64,000 nt of DNA. It comes from Lolium rigidum. Lineage: Eukaryota > Streptophyta > Magnoliopsida > Poales > Poaceae. The stretch is from NCBI RefSeq assembly GCF_022539505.1, contig NC_061514.1:223781837-223845836 (forward strand). The letters are read 5' to 3'. Below the pieces are notes generated by a model. That model was not told the DNA's origin and searched no databases. It worked only from the letters and a program-made list of their open reading frames with translations. The position numbers and the translations under genes were made by a program. This document shows, piece by piece, positions 31,175 to 42,840 of this stretch (positions are counted from its first letter, which is position 1; the number at the start of each line of letters is the position of its first letter).

Positions 31175-31938
31175 CTAGGTTGTGTATGTTAGTGGAAGGA
31201 GACTACCTCGCACTCTTACCAAGGTAAGATAGTATTGAGGCAATCCACCAAGCCGAAAGCAAGATCAAGTGTATCGGGAACACACGCAAAACCACACGCA
31301 AAAGCTAGAAAATATGGTGTTAGGCGAGTGTTGTGGAAAGCCAAAAGACAAATCCAAGATCGAGTATGTTGTTAAAAGTGGGTAAGGTCCAAAAATCCAA
31401 ATGTCAATGTGAAGATCACTATAAACACGGAAAAAGTTGTGGAACACACACACGAGATAAGCGGGGTTAGTGCAACCAAAAGTGAGCGGAAAAGTGTATG
31501 TACGGATGCTCGGTGTCACACTAACACAAGGAGAGGCAAAGCTTTGGTTGCAAAAGAAGAGACAACTAGATTCACACGCGGCCTCTCTTCTCGTATCTCT
31601 CTTTGCTTAAAAGCTTTTTCTCTTTTGTATATGGTGGCCCTTACACTCGTTTGTATCTTTGGTGGCACTTTGACACTTTGTATGTATGGGCGTATGGATG
31701 TATGGTGCTATTCGCACTCTTTTTGTGTTTTTGGGGCTTTTTCACGCACTATGTTAGCGTTAGCCTCGCTTTTGCTATCTTGCCACACGAGTGTTTGCTT
31801 GGATGCCTTACTCAACACGACACACACACCTCACAATGCGGGGCCACGTGCAATGTCTCGCAACACTAGACAAGCAATGCTCAATGGGATAAATCGCAAA
31901 AGGAAGAGGGGTTACAAGGTGAAAGCTGCAAGTTATAC
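31175..31938 (-). other. Candidate leader intron of element C (764 nt)
   Basis: Donor CGCAG/GTATAACTTGC at 31938. Acceptor CACTAACATACACAACCTAG ending at 31175, with CTAAC as a possible branch site. The gag ATG lies 16 nt downstream. Sequence upstream of the donor differs from A, G and H, whereas GTATAACTTGC is kept. Confidence 0.6.
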
Positions 31939-31939
31939 C

Positions 31940-32405
31940 TGCGATGGTGGTGGTGGTGGTGGTGGTGGTGGAGATCGCCGGACGTCGAGGTCGAAGGAGG
32001 GCGCGAAGATGCGCCCGGTCTGGGGTCCGGTCTGACCGGGTCCTGGACCGGCCTGTCCGGTTTCCGCCCGGTCGACCGGGTTTTGGGCTGGCTCGTCCGG
32101 TCGTGGGCCCGGTTGACCGGGTCCGAAACCGGGTTTCGCGAGCTGGAACTTTCTCTCTCCTGTTCTTCCCCAAACCAAAACCAAATCGACCAAATCGAAG
32201 GGAAACGATGGAATTGGAGGCTCAAAGTTGGGGAAATAGTAGATCAAGCACAACAACACCAGATCCACGGACCAAAACCACTCAAAACGCAACCAAATCA
32301 CAGATCGGTCAAGAGGCAATTTGGGGCTATTTTTGGGGATTTTTTTGGAAAATTTTCTAGGAACGAAATCGGGTGGGTGGAGGGTCAAATCCGCGGTAAG
32401 CAAGA
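31940..32405 (-). other. Element C first leader segment with CCGGTC module and GGT run
   Basis: Contains a (GGT)n microsatellite (31943-31970) and the CCGGTC/GACCGG cluster at 32025-32130. No gene. Confidence 0.75.
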
Positions 32406-32406
32406 G

Positions 32407-32418
32407 CTGCTGATACCA
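32407..32418 (-). other. Element C primer binding site
   Basis: Minus strand TGGTATCAGCAG, 2 nt from the LTR. The first nine bases match the initiator-Met tRNA site. Confidence 0.78.
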
Positions 32419-32420
32419 TA

Positions 32421-33462
32421 TGATGAGGTCTAAGACCCCGTGTGTGGCCCGATCTCGCGGATTGACTTCGAAACCAAGGGGAGAGATGGGAGAACGCGAG
32501 GAACACGAAGAACACGACGGGCACGAGGAACTCCGAGACACACGCACGCACACCAACCCGATACACCCGATGCTTACCTCCGTGGCTCGATGGACCACGC
32601 CAATAGAATCTCCGAGGAAGAGGCACGTGGCAGAATTCCCGGAGAGAGATTGGGGTTGGAGAGGAAGAGCTTGGTGAGTGAGAGAGAGTAACAAGTACTA
32701 GAATCTCAATCAACAAGATCAAAGTCAACAACCAAGGTGCCTTGATTACAGAGGGATGATACCCAAGGGAGACTAAGCTCAAAGGTAGGTTTGAGTTCAA
32801 AACAAGTCTAAGGGGTAAAGGGGGTGTCCTGGGTGCTTATATAGTCTTACAAGGCGACACGGGCCGAAAAGGTACAAGTGAAACCGGTTCGGGTCGAAAA
32901 GGCATCTTTAGTCAGGCAAGCCGGTCAGGAGGCCGGTCAGACCGGGCCTGGGACCGGACAGTCCGGTCGTCGACCGGGTCCTGGACCGGGCTGCAACCGG
33001 GCGGGGTGCCGAGGTTACTGGATGGCGCCCGGATGGCACCGGTTGGGAGGCCGGTCTGGGACCGGATGGCCCGGTTGAGCGGCCGGTCGACCGGATTCTG
33101 GACCGGGTGGCCCGGTCAGGAGGCCGGTCAATCGGGTTCTGGACCAGCCGACCATCTTCTCTTCCTTGCGTTCTTCGGGCGACTTCCGGTCCAATTCCAT
33201 GTCCATCTTCATGACCAGCTGCTCCTCTCCTCCTCTTGACCAAGGCATGTCCTCCTCTCCGGCGTCTTGATGTGCCTTGTACCTAATGACACATAGCACG
33301 TCGGCATGAGGTAGCATTCCATCCAAAGGGGTATCAAGATCAAGGGTGGTGAGGAGCGAATTCACCTTATCATGTAGCGCTTTAACTCGAGCCCGAGTCA
33401 TCGGTCCACTTGGGGGACTAGTTGGTCTTGATGTAGTGTCGTCGGTGAGCGGGGCTACATCA
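32421..33462 (-). repeat. Element C 5' LTR
   Basis: 1042-bp copy of 14570-15609. CCGGTC module at 32870-33150. Right TSD TAGGG at 33463. Confidence 0.93.
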
Positions 33463-34534
33463 TAGGGGGTGAAAAAAAATCCAAGAAAAGAAAGTTGATG
33501 GACATAGAGGATGACATGCGGGTCCCTTGAGCCAAAAGCTTACTCAACGTTTCAAAGGGGGCAGGGGATCAAAAGAAAAAGGCAAGCCAAAAATCAGAGG
33601 GTGAAAAAAATCCAACAAAGGAAACTTTTATAGCACATAGAGGATGACATGCGGGTCCCATGAGCCAGCAGGTCTCTCAACGTTTCAAACGTGGCATGAG
33701 ATCGAAAGAAAAAGGCAAGTGAAAAAATATCGGGAGCCAAAAATAATTCAAGAAAAGAAAGTTTTATAGTACATAGAGGATGACATGCGGGTCCCATTTA
33801 GCAACGAGCGGTATCACCGTTTGAGAGGCGGTAGGGGATCGAAAGAAAAAGGCAAGTGAAAAAATATGAGGAGCCAAAAATAATTCAAGAAAAGAAAGTT
33901 TTATAGTACATAGAGGATGACATGCGGGTCCCATTTAGCAGCAGCGGTATCACCGTTTGAGAGGCGGCAGGGGATCAAAAGAAAAAAGAAATAGCCAAAA
34001 ATCAGAGGGTGAAAAAAAACCAAGAAAATGAACTTTTATAGTACATAGAGGATGACATGCGGGTCCCATGAGCCTACAGGTTCCTCAACGTTTCAAACGT
34101 GGCATGAGATCGAAAGAAAAAGGTAAGTGACCAAATATGAGGGGCCAAAAATAATTCAAGAAAAGAAAGTTTTATAGTACATAGAGGATGACATGCGGGT
34201 CCCAGTTAGCAGCTGCGGTATCACCGTTTGAGAGGCGGCAGCGGATCGAAAGAAAAAGCCAAGTGACCAAATTTGAGGTGCCAAAAAAAACTCCAAGAAA
34301 AGAAAGTTTTATAGTACATAGAGGATGACATGCGGGTCCCATTTAGCAGCAGCGGTATCACCGTTTGAGAGGTGGCAGGGGATCGAAAGAAAAAGGTAAG
34401 TGACCAAATATGAGGTGCCAAAAATAATTCAAGAAAAGAAAGTTTTATAGTACATAGAGGATGACATGCGGGTCCCAGTTAGCAGCAGCGGTATCACCGT
34501 TTGAGAGGCGGCAGGGGATCGAAAGAAAAAGGCA
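33463..34534. repeat. Satellite array, third piece: eight 136-bp tandem units
   Basis: GAGGATGACATGCGGGTCCC starts at 33507, 33640, 33776, 33913, 34048, 34184, 34321 and 34457, with spacings of 133-137 bp. Each unit has a purine-rich part (GATCGAAAGAAAAAGG), an A-rich part and a GC part. No coding sequence. Confidence 0.93.
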
Positions 34535-35600
34535 TGATGAGGACATCCCTACCTCACTACTACCTCTGTCATTAGCAAATGAAGATGAACCTGCTGTGAA
34601 GCCCAAGTCCAATGAAGTTCGGATTGGACCAATTACAAGAGCTCGTGCGAAGCTACTTAAACAACAAGTGAACTTGTTTCTAAATGATACTTTGATTGAT
34701 GAGAACTTTATACTGCCTAAGTCCTATTACTTATGTATCATCAGGTATCAAGAGGAGACAAGCATCGCACGAGGAGAGGAGCAGCTGGACATGAAGACGG
34801 ACGTCAAGAGGGCCGTGAAGCTGGACATGGAGCTGGACATGAAGATATCTCATGGACGCGCGAGGGAGGAGCGGAAGGCATGCGCGAGAGGAGAAGAAGA
34901 AGTCAAGGCCGGTCCAGAACCCGGTCAGACCGGCCCCCAGACCGGACAGCCCGGTCTCTGGCCCGGTCGACCGGTCGGAAACCGGCCGCCAACCGGATGA
35001 GTTTTCTCGTACCGGGCGAAACCGGAAACTTCGCAGTTCCCGGTTTCCGCCCGGTTGACCGGACCACGAGACCGGCCCGCCCGGTCCACGGCCCGGTCGA
35101 CCGGATCCCGGACCGGACCGAGTCCGAGTCCGTCTCGACCAGATCTATTCTGGGTCGGTTTTACTTGTATTTTTCGACCAGAACTCGTCCCGGACACCTA
35201 TATAAGTTCCTTGGACGACCCCCTAGCTGCTTTAGACCACGTTTAAGATAAACCCTAGTTCATAGTTGTTTGCTAAGCAAAACTATTGTTCCCCAACTCT
35301 CCAATTCGTTGCGATCTGGAGTTTTATGCTACCGAAAGTTTGTGTGATCTCGTTGTTCCATTGGGGATTAGAAGATTGCAATCTACCGCTTCGTGGTCGG
35401 CGGCTACGTGCGCAAGTGTGTGGAGTTGCGAATATCTTGCAGGGTTGAGAGTCTGTTGCATTGGCATCAGGAATCAATCGAGAGACTTCGTCGGCGTCAT
35501 ACAAGTTATCCTCCTCATCATCATCGATTTCATCCGCTGCTACCATCACGTGTTCATCAACACCCGTCGCTTACTGAGAAGATCGGGCAACCCCTTATCA
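34535..35600 (+). repeat. Solo LTR of a CRM-like Gypsy element (1066 bp)
   Basis: TGATGAGGACATCCC...CCCCTTATCA flanked by TSD AGGCA (34530-34534 and 35601-35605) inside a satellite unit. It encodes IGPITRARAKLLKQQVNLFL (about 34625-34685) and LCIIRYQEE, the LTR-encoded tail seen in A, C and G. It carries a CCGGTC module (34905-35115) and a TATA-like TATATAAG near 35200. Recombination between the two LTRs of a full element removed the interior. Confidence 0.93.
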
Positions 35601-35827
35601 AGGCAAGTGACCAAATTTGAGGTGCCAAAAAAAACTCCAAGAAAAGAAAGTTGATTGCACATAGAGGATGACATGCGGGTCCCATTTAGCAGCAGCGGTC
35701 TCAACGTTTCCAAGGCGGCAAGGGATCAAAAGAAAAAGGAAGTAGCCAGAAATAAGGGGGTCAAAAAAATCCAAGAATAGAAAGAATTTTGGTTCATAGA
35801 GGATGACATGCGGGACCCATGATCCTG
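35601..35827. repeat. Satellite array, fourth piece
   Basis: Two more unit starts near 35662 and 35799. The array is cut at about 35827 by the CACTA fragment. Confidence 0.85.
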
Positions 35828-36155
35828 CATCGTAAACGGCTCGATCGGAAAACGTTGAACGAGATGGCGCGATCGAGAAAAAAACAATGCCGAGAGGCTA
35901 CCATCCGGGCCCTACATCCCTCGGCGGTGCGGATTTGCGTTGACTCGGCCGGCGAACCCGAGATTTCGAGATGCACCACGTCCCGGGCCACCATACGCGA
36001 CGTTTTTGCCGCTTTCGTCGGGCTAGGTGGCCTCAAAAACGAGAAAAAAAAGTTTTGACATGCACCACGGAGGGACCAAAAATCGTCGGCCATGGTACAC
36101 CAGCAACCACGGCGCGACTTCAACTTCGTCGGCCATGGCAACTTTTCTTGTAGTG
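35828..36155 (-). mobile_element. CACTA transposon end, truncated
   Basis: On the minus strand 36155 begins CACTACAAGAAAAG, the usual CACTA terminal inverted repeat start. It is followed by the subterminal motif GTCGGCCATGG in two copies (about 36085-36140). The other terminus and the transposase are missing, so only about 330 bp remain. Confidence 0.75.
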
Positions 36156-37002
36156 GGTGGTGGCACAAGAGGTGGGAGTCGCCTTAATAGGAAGGTCCTC
36201 TTGATGTTCCCTCTCCACCCTTGAAGTGGTAGACACCCTATGATGGTGTTTGTCGCCTTCATGTCGAGGCTCTCGTCTTCGTGCCTCATCACCATGTCTT
36301 GATGGGTGTCATCGAAGATCCTTGGAAGATGATGGTCGATGGCGATCATGAGGTGGCTTGTGTTGGCGAAGATCATGTGGGGACGTATGTCGATGGAGAC
36401 CATGAGGTGGTAGTGGTCGTCGACTAGCATGAGATGGTGTGTGTCGAAGACGATCCTCGGCATGCCTAGGAGTGGCTCACGTGCCTTGGCATGTTGATTT
36501 TGGCGCCTTGTTGAGCTTGTAGAGGAGTGTCGATGACGATCGTGTTGGGGACGCTCTTGATGATCCATATGACGAGCTCGATGTAGATGATCATGTGCAT
36601 AAGCACTCTCGTGGTGGCGCCATCTTGAAGATCCTCTATCTTCATATGTAGCTCCATTGGCCAAGCGGGGGTACTTGGGAGCACCGGTTTTGTTCATGGT
36701 GGAGTCGAGGTGAGGCTCCACCAAGGTGTTGATGTCGTACTCGTGGTGTTGCGCCACCATGTCGTCCATGCTTTGTGAGCAATTGTCGATGTAGAGCTCC
36801 TCGATGTCGGTCATGTCCGCGATGCTTGCGGAGCCATAGGTTGTGTCGAGCTCCACATGCTCTTCCACATCCGCGGTGCTTGCGGAGCCATAGTTGGTGT
36901 CGAGCTCCACATGCTCTTCCACATCTGCGGTGCTTGCGGAGGTATCTTCCTCGAAGTAGTCCATGTAGTCCTCCGTAGGCTCCTCTTCTTCACTATCCAT
37001 GT
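36156..37002 (-). pseudogene. Fragment of an element-A-type gag ORF
   Basis: The ATG at 37000 starts MDSEEEEPTEDYMDYFEED, with the same acidic repeat units (STADVEEHVEL, YGSASIADMTDIEELY) as the start of the A ORF and the His/Arg-rich part (ERPQHDRHRHSSTSSTRR). A one-base shift near 36470 breaks the frame. The fragment ends at the CACTA terminus on one side and, 2 bp before its ATG, at element E on the other. The knuckles and Cys-rich half are absent. Confidence 0.82.
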
Positions 37003-37877
37003 TGATAGGGCAAAGGTGTCCGATCTTTCGATGAGATGGGGATAAATTGATTTGTTGGTGGAGTTCGCGCTTGACGATCCGACTACACGTGCAAAGCTCG
37101 TGCGCCAATGCAATCGCTAGGACAATCTCCGGGAGTTACTGATCTTGCGGAAGCACGATCGACTCGACCAGCAAGGGTCTTAATTCCTACCTGAAATCGA
37201 GAACAAGTAAGAACTAAAGATGCAATCAGAATATTGCGGATATAGATGAAAGCTTGATTGATAATGGTGGGATTCCGAATAGTCGGTCTTGTTCTGGGCG
37301 TTGGCCTCAAAAGAAGTACACGTAGTTGCAGCAATTGGCTAACTTTTAATCTAATCAAAATCCAAGTTCTAATGACGGCTACGGAGGGATATATATGGGG
37401 AAGTCAAGGGATTTTCGTCCAACCAGCTAGGGTTGGCCAAAAACACCCCTAAATGGGCCTTCCTCCACTTATATGGCCTCTTAAAATACCCTAAAATACC
37501 TAATCCGAAAATACATGGGCCTGGCCCATTAAATAAGGTGACGCAAGCACCATAAATAACTCTTTGGACGAATTTTATGATGGAGTAACTTGTATAATTC
37601 ATCCAATCATCATTGCTTCACTATGGTGGCTTCAATGTTCTGAAATCCTCGCTTGCAACGCCATCCTGAATCCTTGCGAGTCTGCTCGCCATCTCCATGC
37701 ACGTTCCTAATCCAATGCTTGGCGTCCATGCTAGATCCATTCCTAAATAATATAAATACATTTGATTTAGGCAACATCATATTCTCATATATATCAGGAA
37801 GGATTCCTAGTAACGAATGTACCTGAGATGTGGTTGTAGGAGTATTGGTTGTATCTATCATAGAGATGTCCTCATCA
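37003..37877 (-). repeat. Element E 3' LTR
   Basis: 875 bp, same family as the LTRs of D, with TGATAGGGC on the plus-strand left end and TCCTCATCA on the right. Confidence 0.92.
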
Positions 37878-39764
37878 TCCTCCCCTACTTGAATTGAAGT
37901 CGTCCTCGACGTAGTCTCATCTTTTTCACCAAGATATGCCTTCAAATCGCAGGTAATCATGTCCTCATCATCCTCCCTTTCTTGAAAGAAAAGCCGTCCT
38001 CGGCGATGTTTATTCCGTAAACATGCTAACAAAAGAGACAAGGTATATGCATGGTATATGTATATGTCATCCGTTTTAACGGATCTCTCATGTTTCCCAT
38101 TTAAGTTTGTACATATTCCAGATATTGTAGTAGCGTAGAAGCTTATTAGTCCCCATTAAACATTTATCACAACTCAATTTGCAGATATAAGTGAAGCACA
38201 TATTAACTCCTTTCAAATTATAATGCTCATCATTAAACCATCCCAAAGTTGGTAACCCAAAACGTAAGGTCTCAAATTTACTAGCCACGTCATGTTGAAT
38301 TAAACAATTTTGCAGCAAGTTATTTGGCATAGAATGAATACCAACATTGGAGGTCATATCAAAATGAGAAAGCATATACACAAATTCAGTTTTATTGGAA
38401 CTATAAGAATCATCACACATGATGCAAATCCTATGTACCATAAAAACATTGGTGCTGACATACTCCCCAATCAAATTAAAAGTAACATCAGGGGCGTAGA
38501 CACTCTTTAAACAAGGAAGTTCATCAATTTTATTTCTAGCATGTGACAAAGATATAGGTGGATCCATCACAACAGAAAACAAAGAATTAGCATGAGAAAT
38601 CTTAGCCAACACTTCATTGTTCATAACCAGTCTTATATGATCCATACTAGAGTCATCTTTCAAATCACAAGGTGCATTATCAGGAGCAAGAATTTCAGTT
38701 TGTACACTCATAGATATGGAAGAATTAACTTGTACAGTAGGTGTACTCAACATAGTTGGTATATCAGTTCCACAATTTCCTAACACATGGTAATCCTTGG
38801 AAACAAAAGTCTCCGTTGGTACACTCATATCAATAGAGGAACGAAAAACAGCACATGGTACACACAAATCTGTAGGTTTGTCATAACTAGAGTCAACCAA
38901 AAGATTGCTAGTCATATCAATGATAATTTCAGTGGTATGATCACATGGTACTTGCAAATCAGTAGTATAATCCTCTAATATAGGCGGTGTGGCCAAATCA
39001 TCAGCGAACTCAACACATGGTATATTAACATCAACATTGCATTCATCAATCTCATGTGGAGGGATAAAATCAGTACCTTCACTTTTACCTTGTGACTCCA
39101 ACGTAGTAGATGTTCGCAGCGACGTGTCACAAGTCTGTGGCTGGGCGACTCGCACTACAATATTCATGCGTGGAACGTTGGAAGAAACAACCGGTGCTAG
39201 TGTGCATGACTTGGAGGAGTTGAAATGGTCCACCGTGTTTTCCTGTATGTGTTTCTCAAAAGCACAAGCGCGAACATACATACCAATAGTTGAACGAGGA
39301 ATATACTTAAACATAACCTTAATATCAGGGTTCAAGCCGTTGAAAAACATGTTTCTAGTACTTTCCTCAAATTCCTTTATATCACAACGGTACATGTAAA
39401 ATTTAAATTCCTGATAGTAAACATGCACGGTATTACTACCTTGTTCTAATCGTTCAAGTTTGCGGAGCATTTCACGTTGATGAGAAAGAGGCACAAATCT
39501 ACGTCTCAAAACAGATTTTAAATCTACCCAAGTAGTAGGTTTATTATCGACATTTTCTTTATAATTCCAGTCCCACCAAATGGAAGCAAGATCAATAAAA
39601 GTTTGGGCGGCAATTCTTACTTTCTCATGTTCATTAAAATCATGGCATCCAAAAATATTGTCAACCTCAAACTCCCAATCAAAATAAGCATCCGTATTAT
39701 ATCTACCCTCATAAAGCTGGTAAAGATATAACCCGATCATGATCTCCTGTAAATGGTTGCACAT
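37610..39764 (-). pseudogene. Gag-type ORF of element E, frameshifted
   Basis: The ATG at 39764 begins a frame of 558 codons (to 38088), collinear with the D ORF: IASIWWDWNYKEN-like gag core, LEQGSNTVHVYYQEFKFYMY, Cys pair CKLSCDKCLM. It ends early after YYNIWNMYKLKWET because of a shift. The rest continues in another frame at 38041-37610 (LLLACLRNKHRRGRLFFQER, GEDDEDISMIDTT) into the 3' LTR. E also has an extra segment around 38760-38890 that D lacks. Confidence 0.85.
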
Positions 39765-40246
39765 GCAGCTCCGTAGTCGTCATGGTACTCGGGTCGATGG
39801 CTTGGTCCTCAATTCCTGTCATGGTTAGTACCCAAAAAGCACAAATGTATATGCCTACAAACTACGGAATATGGTGGTTCACGCGCAATTCGTCAAGCAA
39901 AATACAAAGCTCTTACAAGTTCTTACCAAACGAGGAGGAAGGCGATATGGCAACCGGCAAAGATCAGCTTCTCCAAAGATTGCCAAAGCGATTACCGGGG
40001 GTCGACACGGTGCACGTGGAGATATCCGTGGAGCCTGCAGGAAGGCAAAGTATAGTGATATGGTGGCACGAGTAATCAAATCAGCGATGCAAATTGAGTA
40101 AACGCTCAACGAAGGTGCTCGTGCTTGGTCCTAGGCTAGATCGTATTAGAGACGCGAGCCTAAATCACCAACGAGGTCACGACGCGGCACAAGATGCAAA
40201 GGACAGCGAAACTGGCGCTGAAGGATAGAGCAACTTATGGGAAGGA

Positions 40247-40488
40247 TTTTTTTTTTTCGGGGGGAATCTACTGTGGCGCTAGACCACAGAGATCTCTATG
40301 GTCGGGCGACCGGAATTTTTTTTTTTTTTTTTCGGGGGAATCTACTGTGGCGCTAGACCACAGAGGTCTCTATGGTCGGGCGACCGGAAAATTTTTTTTT
40401 TTTTTTTTTCTTCGGGGAATCTACTGTGGCGCTAGACCACAGAGGTCTCTATGGTCGGGCGACCGGAAATTTTTTTTTTTTTTTTTCG
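40247..40488 (-). repeat. Triple hairpin/T-tract repeat in the leader of E
   Basis: Three copies of the same 53-nt unit as in D (about 40264, 40339, 40418), separated by T-rich runs. Confidence 0.85.
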
Positions 40489-40931
40489 GCTAGATTGCTT
40501 TCAGGATTCCGACGAAAAACGCGAAATTGATCGAGAAAACGGATCTAAAACCCGAAAAAACTCAGAAACAAAGATCAAGAAAGACCCTATTATGATGGGA
40601 ATCAAAGGGGAACAACAAGGAGTTGATGGCAGATGTGGCGGAAGTGTATGGTGGCGGTGATATGGCGAGGACTGCAAGCGGAGATGGTGCGGCGGCGACG
40701 TGACTACTATGACCAGAACTCGAAACTCTAACGACTCTAGACGCTAAGACCAGCACGCGACACGACGATTGCGGACGAAGACTCAAAAAGCAAAAACTGA
40801 AAAGATCATGCAAAGGCTTGGCGAGGGCTATGGGACGGATGATCTAATCTAACTTCTTTTGTGGGGCTTTTTCTGGGTTATAGGTAAAACAAATCTACAC
40901 TAGGAAAACTGTAAATCTCACCGAGCAACCT

Positions 40932-40945
40932 GTAATCTGATACCA
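40932..40945 (-). other. Element E primer binding site
   Basis: Minus strand TGGTATCAGATTAC, 2 nt from the LTR. Confidence 0.75.
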
Positions 40946-40947
40946 CT

Positions 40948-41421
40948 TGATAGGGCAAAGGTGTCCGATCTTTCGATGAGATGGGGATAAATCGATTTGT
41001 TGGTGGAGTTCGCGTTTTACGATCCGACTACACGTGCAAAGCTCGTGCGCCAATGCAATCGCTAGGACAATCTCCGGGAGTTACTGATCTTGCGGAAGCA
41101 CGATCAGCCTGACCAGCAAGGGTCTTAATTCCTACCTGAAATCGAGAACAAGTAAGAACTAAAGATGCAATCAGAATATTGGGGATATAGATGAAAGCTT
41201 GATTGATAATGGTGGGATTCCGAATAGTCGGTCTTGTTCTGGGCGTTGGCCTCAAAAGAAGTACACATAGTTGCAGCAATTGGCTAACTTTTAATCTAAT
41301 CAAAATCCAAGTTCTAATGACGGCTACAGAGGGATATATATGGGGGAAGTCAAGGGATTTTCGTCCAACCAGCTAGGGTTGGCCAAAAACACCCCTAAAT
41401 GGGCCTTCCTCCACTTATATG
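40948..41421 (-). repeat. Element E 5' LTR, first 474 bp on the plus strand
   Basis: Matches 37003-37480, then is cut after CCACTTATATG by LTR F. The remaining part is missing. Confidence 0.9.
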
Positions 41422-42388
41422 TGATAGGGCAAAGGTGTCCGATCTTTCGATGAGACGTGGATAGATCGATTTGTTGGTGGAGTTCGTGCTTGACGATCCG
41501 ACTACACGTGCAAAGCTCGTGCGCCAATGCAATCGCTAGGACAATCTCCGGGAGTTACTGATCTTGCGGGAGCACGATCAGCCTGACCAGCGAGGGTCTT
41601 AATTCCTACCTGAAATCGAGAACAAGTAAGAACTAATAATGCAATCAGAATATTGCGGATATAGATGAAAGCTTGATTGATAATGGTGGGATTCCGAATA
41701 GGCGGTCTTGTTCTGGGCGTTGGCCTCAAAAGAAGTACACGTAGTTGCAGCAATTGGCTAACTTTTAATCTAATCAAAATCCGAGTTCTAATGACGGCTA
41801 CAGAGGGATATATATGGGGAAGTCAAGGGATTTTCGTCCAACCAGCTAGGGTTGGCCAAAAACACCCCTAAATGGGCCTTCCTCCACTTATATGGCCTCT
41901 TAAAATCCCCTAAAATACCTAATCCGAAAATACATGGGTCCGGCCCATTAAATAAGGTGACGCAAGCACCAAAAATAACTCTTTGGACGAATTTTATGAT
42001 GGAGTAACTTGTATAATTCATCCAAGCATCGCTGCTTCACTATGGTGGCTTCAATGTTCCGAAATCCTCGCTTGCAACGCCATCCCGAATCCTTGCGGGT
42101 CCGCTGCCATCTCCATGCACGTTCCTAATCCAATGCTTGGCGTCCATGCTAGATCCATTCCTAAATAATATAAATACATTTGATTTAGGCAGCATCATAT
42201 TCTCATATATATCGGGAAGGATTCCTAGTAATGAATGTACTCGAGATGTGGTTGTAGGAGTATTGGTTGTATCTATCATAGAGATGTCCTCATCATCCTC
42301 CCCTACTTGAATTGAAGTCGTCCTCGACGTAGTCTCATCTTTTTCCCCAAGATATGCCTTCAAATCGGAGGTAATCATGTCCTCATCA
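41422..42388 (-). repeat. Solo LTR F with a 93-bp inward extension and mismatched flanks
   Basis: 41422-42295 is a complete D/E-type LTR. 42296-42388 is the adjacent 3' internal sequence, ending exactly at a second copy of the LTR terminus sequence (ATGTCCTCATCA). The left flank is ATATG and the right flank TGAAC, so there is no TSD. Confidence 0.85.
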
Positions 42389-42831
42389 TGAACCAACTCA
42401 GCACCTATGTTTGGACCCTCTCTTCTGTCCCGATCGCACCAGGCCCTTAGCCCTTGAACAACGCGAACCAGCGAGCCAGAGGCAGCTCGAACTAGAGCAT
42501 GCACGTCCACAACCGTGCGCACACCAACGCCAAACGACCGTTCCAGGTCGAGCCCGCCCGCGCATACGCGCCCCTTCCCTCTCCCCTGCTGACGCCAGCA
42601 TGGAGACGTCAGCAGCGCGACGCACGAGGCGACACCGTGACGCCAGCACTTGGTCGAGCACCCTCTGTGCAGTGGACCGCACTCCCTCCCGGCCGTTTTC
42701 CCGCTCAGTGCCTCGCCTCCGAAATCCTAGCGCGCGAGGAGCTGCTCCCGACCGCCCCGGTTGCCCAATGGCAAGGCCATAGACCCGTGCACCGCTGCTC
42801 TGGTCCGCGCCCACCGTGAGCCCATCCTCGG

Positions 42832-42840
42832 CTATAAAAG
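42832..42840 (+). promoter_or_regulatory. TATA box of the long LTR
   Basis: CTATAAAAG in GC-rich sequence, followed by a pyrimidine-rich start region (CTTCACTTCACC). Confidence 0.55.

Larger units (their letters stand above)
14570..33462 (-). mobile_element. Element C: autonomous Gypsy (chromovirus-like) retrotransposon carrying nested H and D
   Basis: LTRs of 1040 and 1042 bp, about 98.6% identical by eye, are flanked by TSD TAGGG (14565-14569 and 33463-33467). When H and D (each with its TSD copy) are removed, gag, protease, RT, RNase H and integrase are collinear on the minus strand. Gag to RNase H stays in one frame, because both insertions are frame-consistent. One frameshift separates RNase H from integrase. 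The integrase ends [13 protein letters not shown] with no chromodomain, which together with the LTR-encoded tail suggests the CRM branch. Confidence 0.93.
37003..41421 (-). mobile_element. Element E: D-type non-autonomous element with a truncated 5' LTR
   Basis: A full 3' LTR (37003-37877), a gag-type ORF region, a leader with the triple repeat, a primer site and only the first 474 bp of the 5' LTR (40948-41421), which is cut by F. The left flank is CATGT; the right TSD is lost. Confidence 0.92.

Noticed and set aside
33463..34534. Possible CRISPR-like array
   Set aside because: The repeats are contiguous 136-bp satellite units without unique spacers, in a plant genome.
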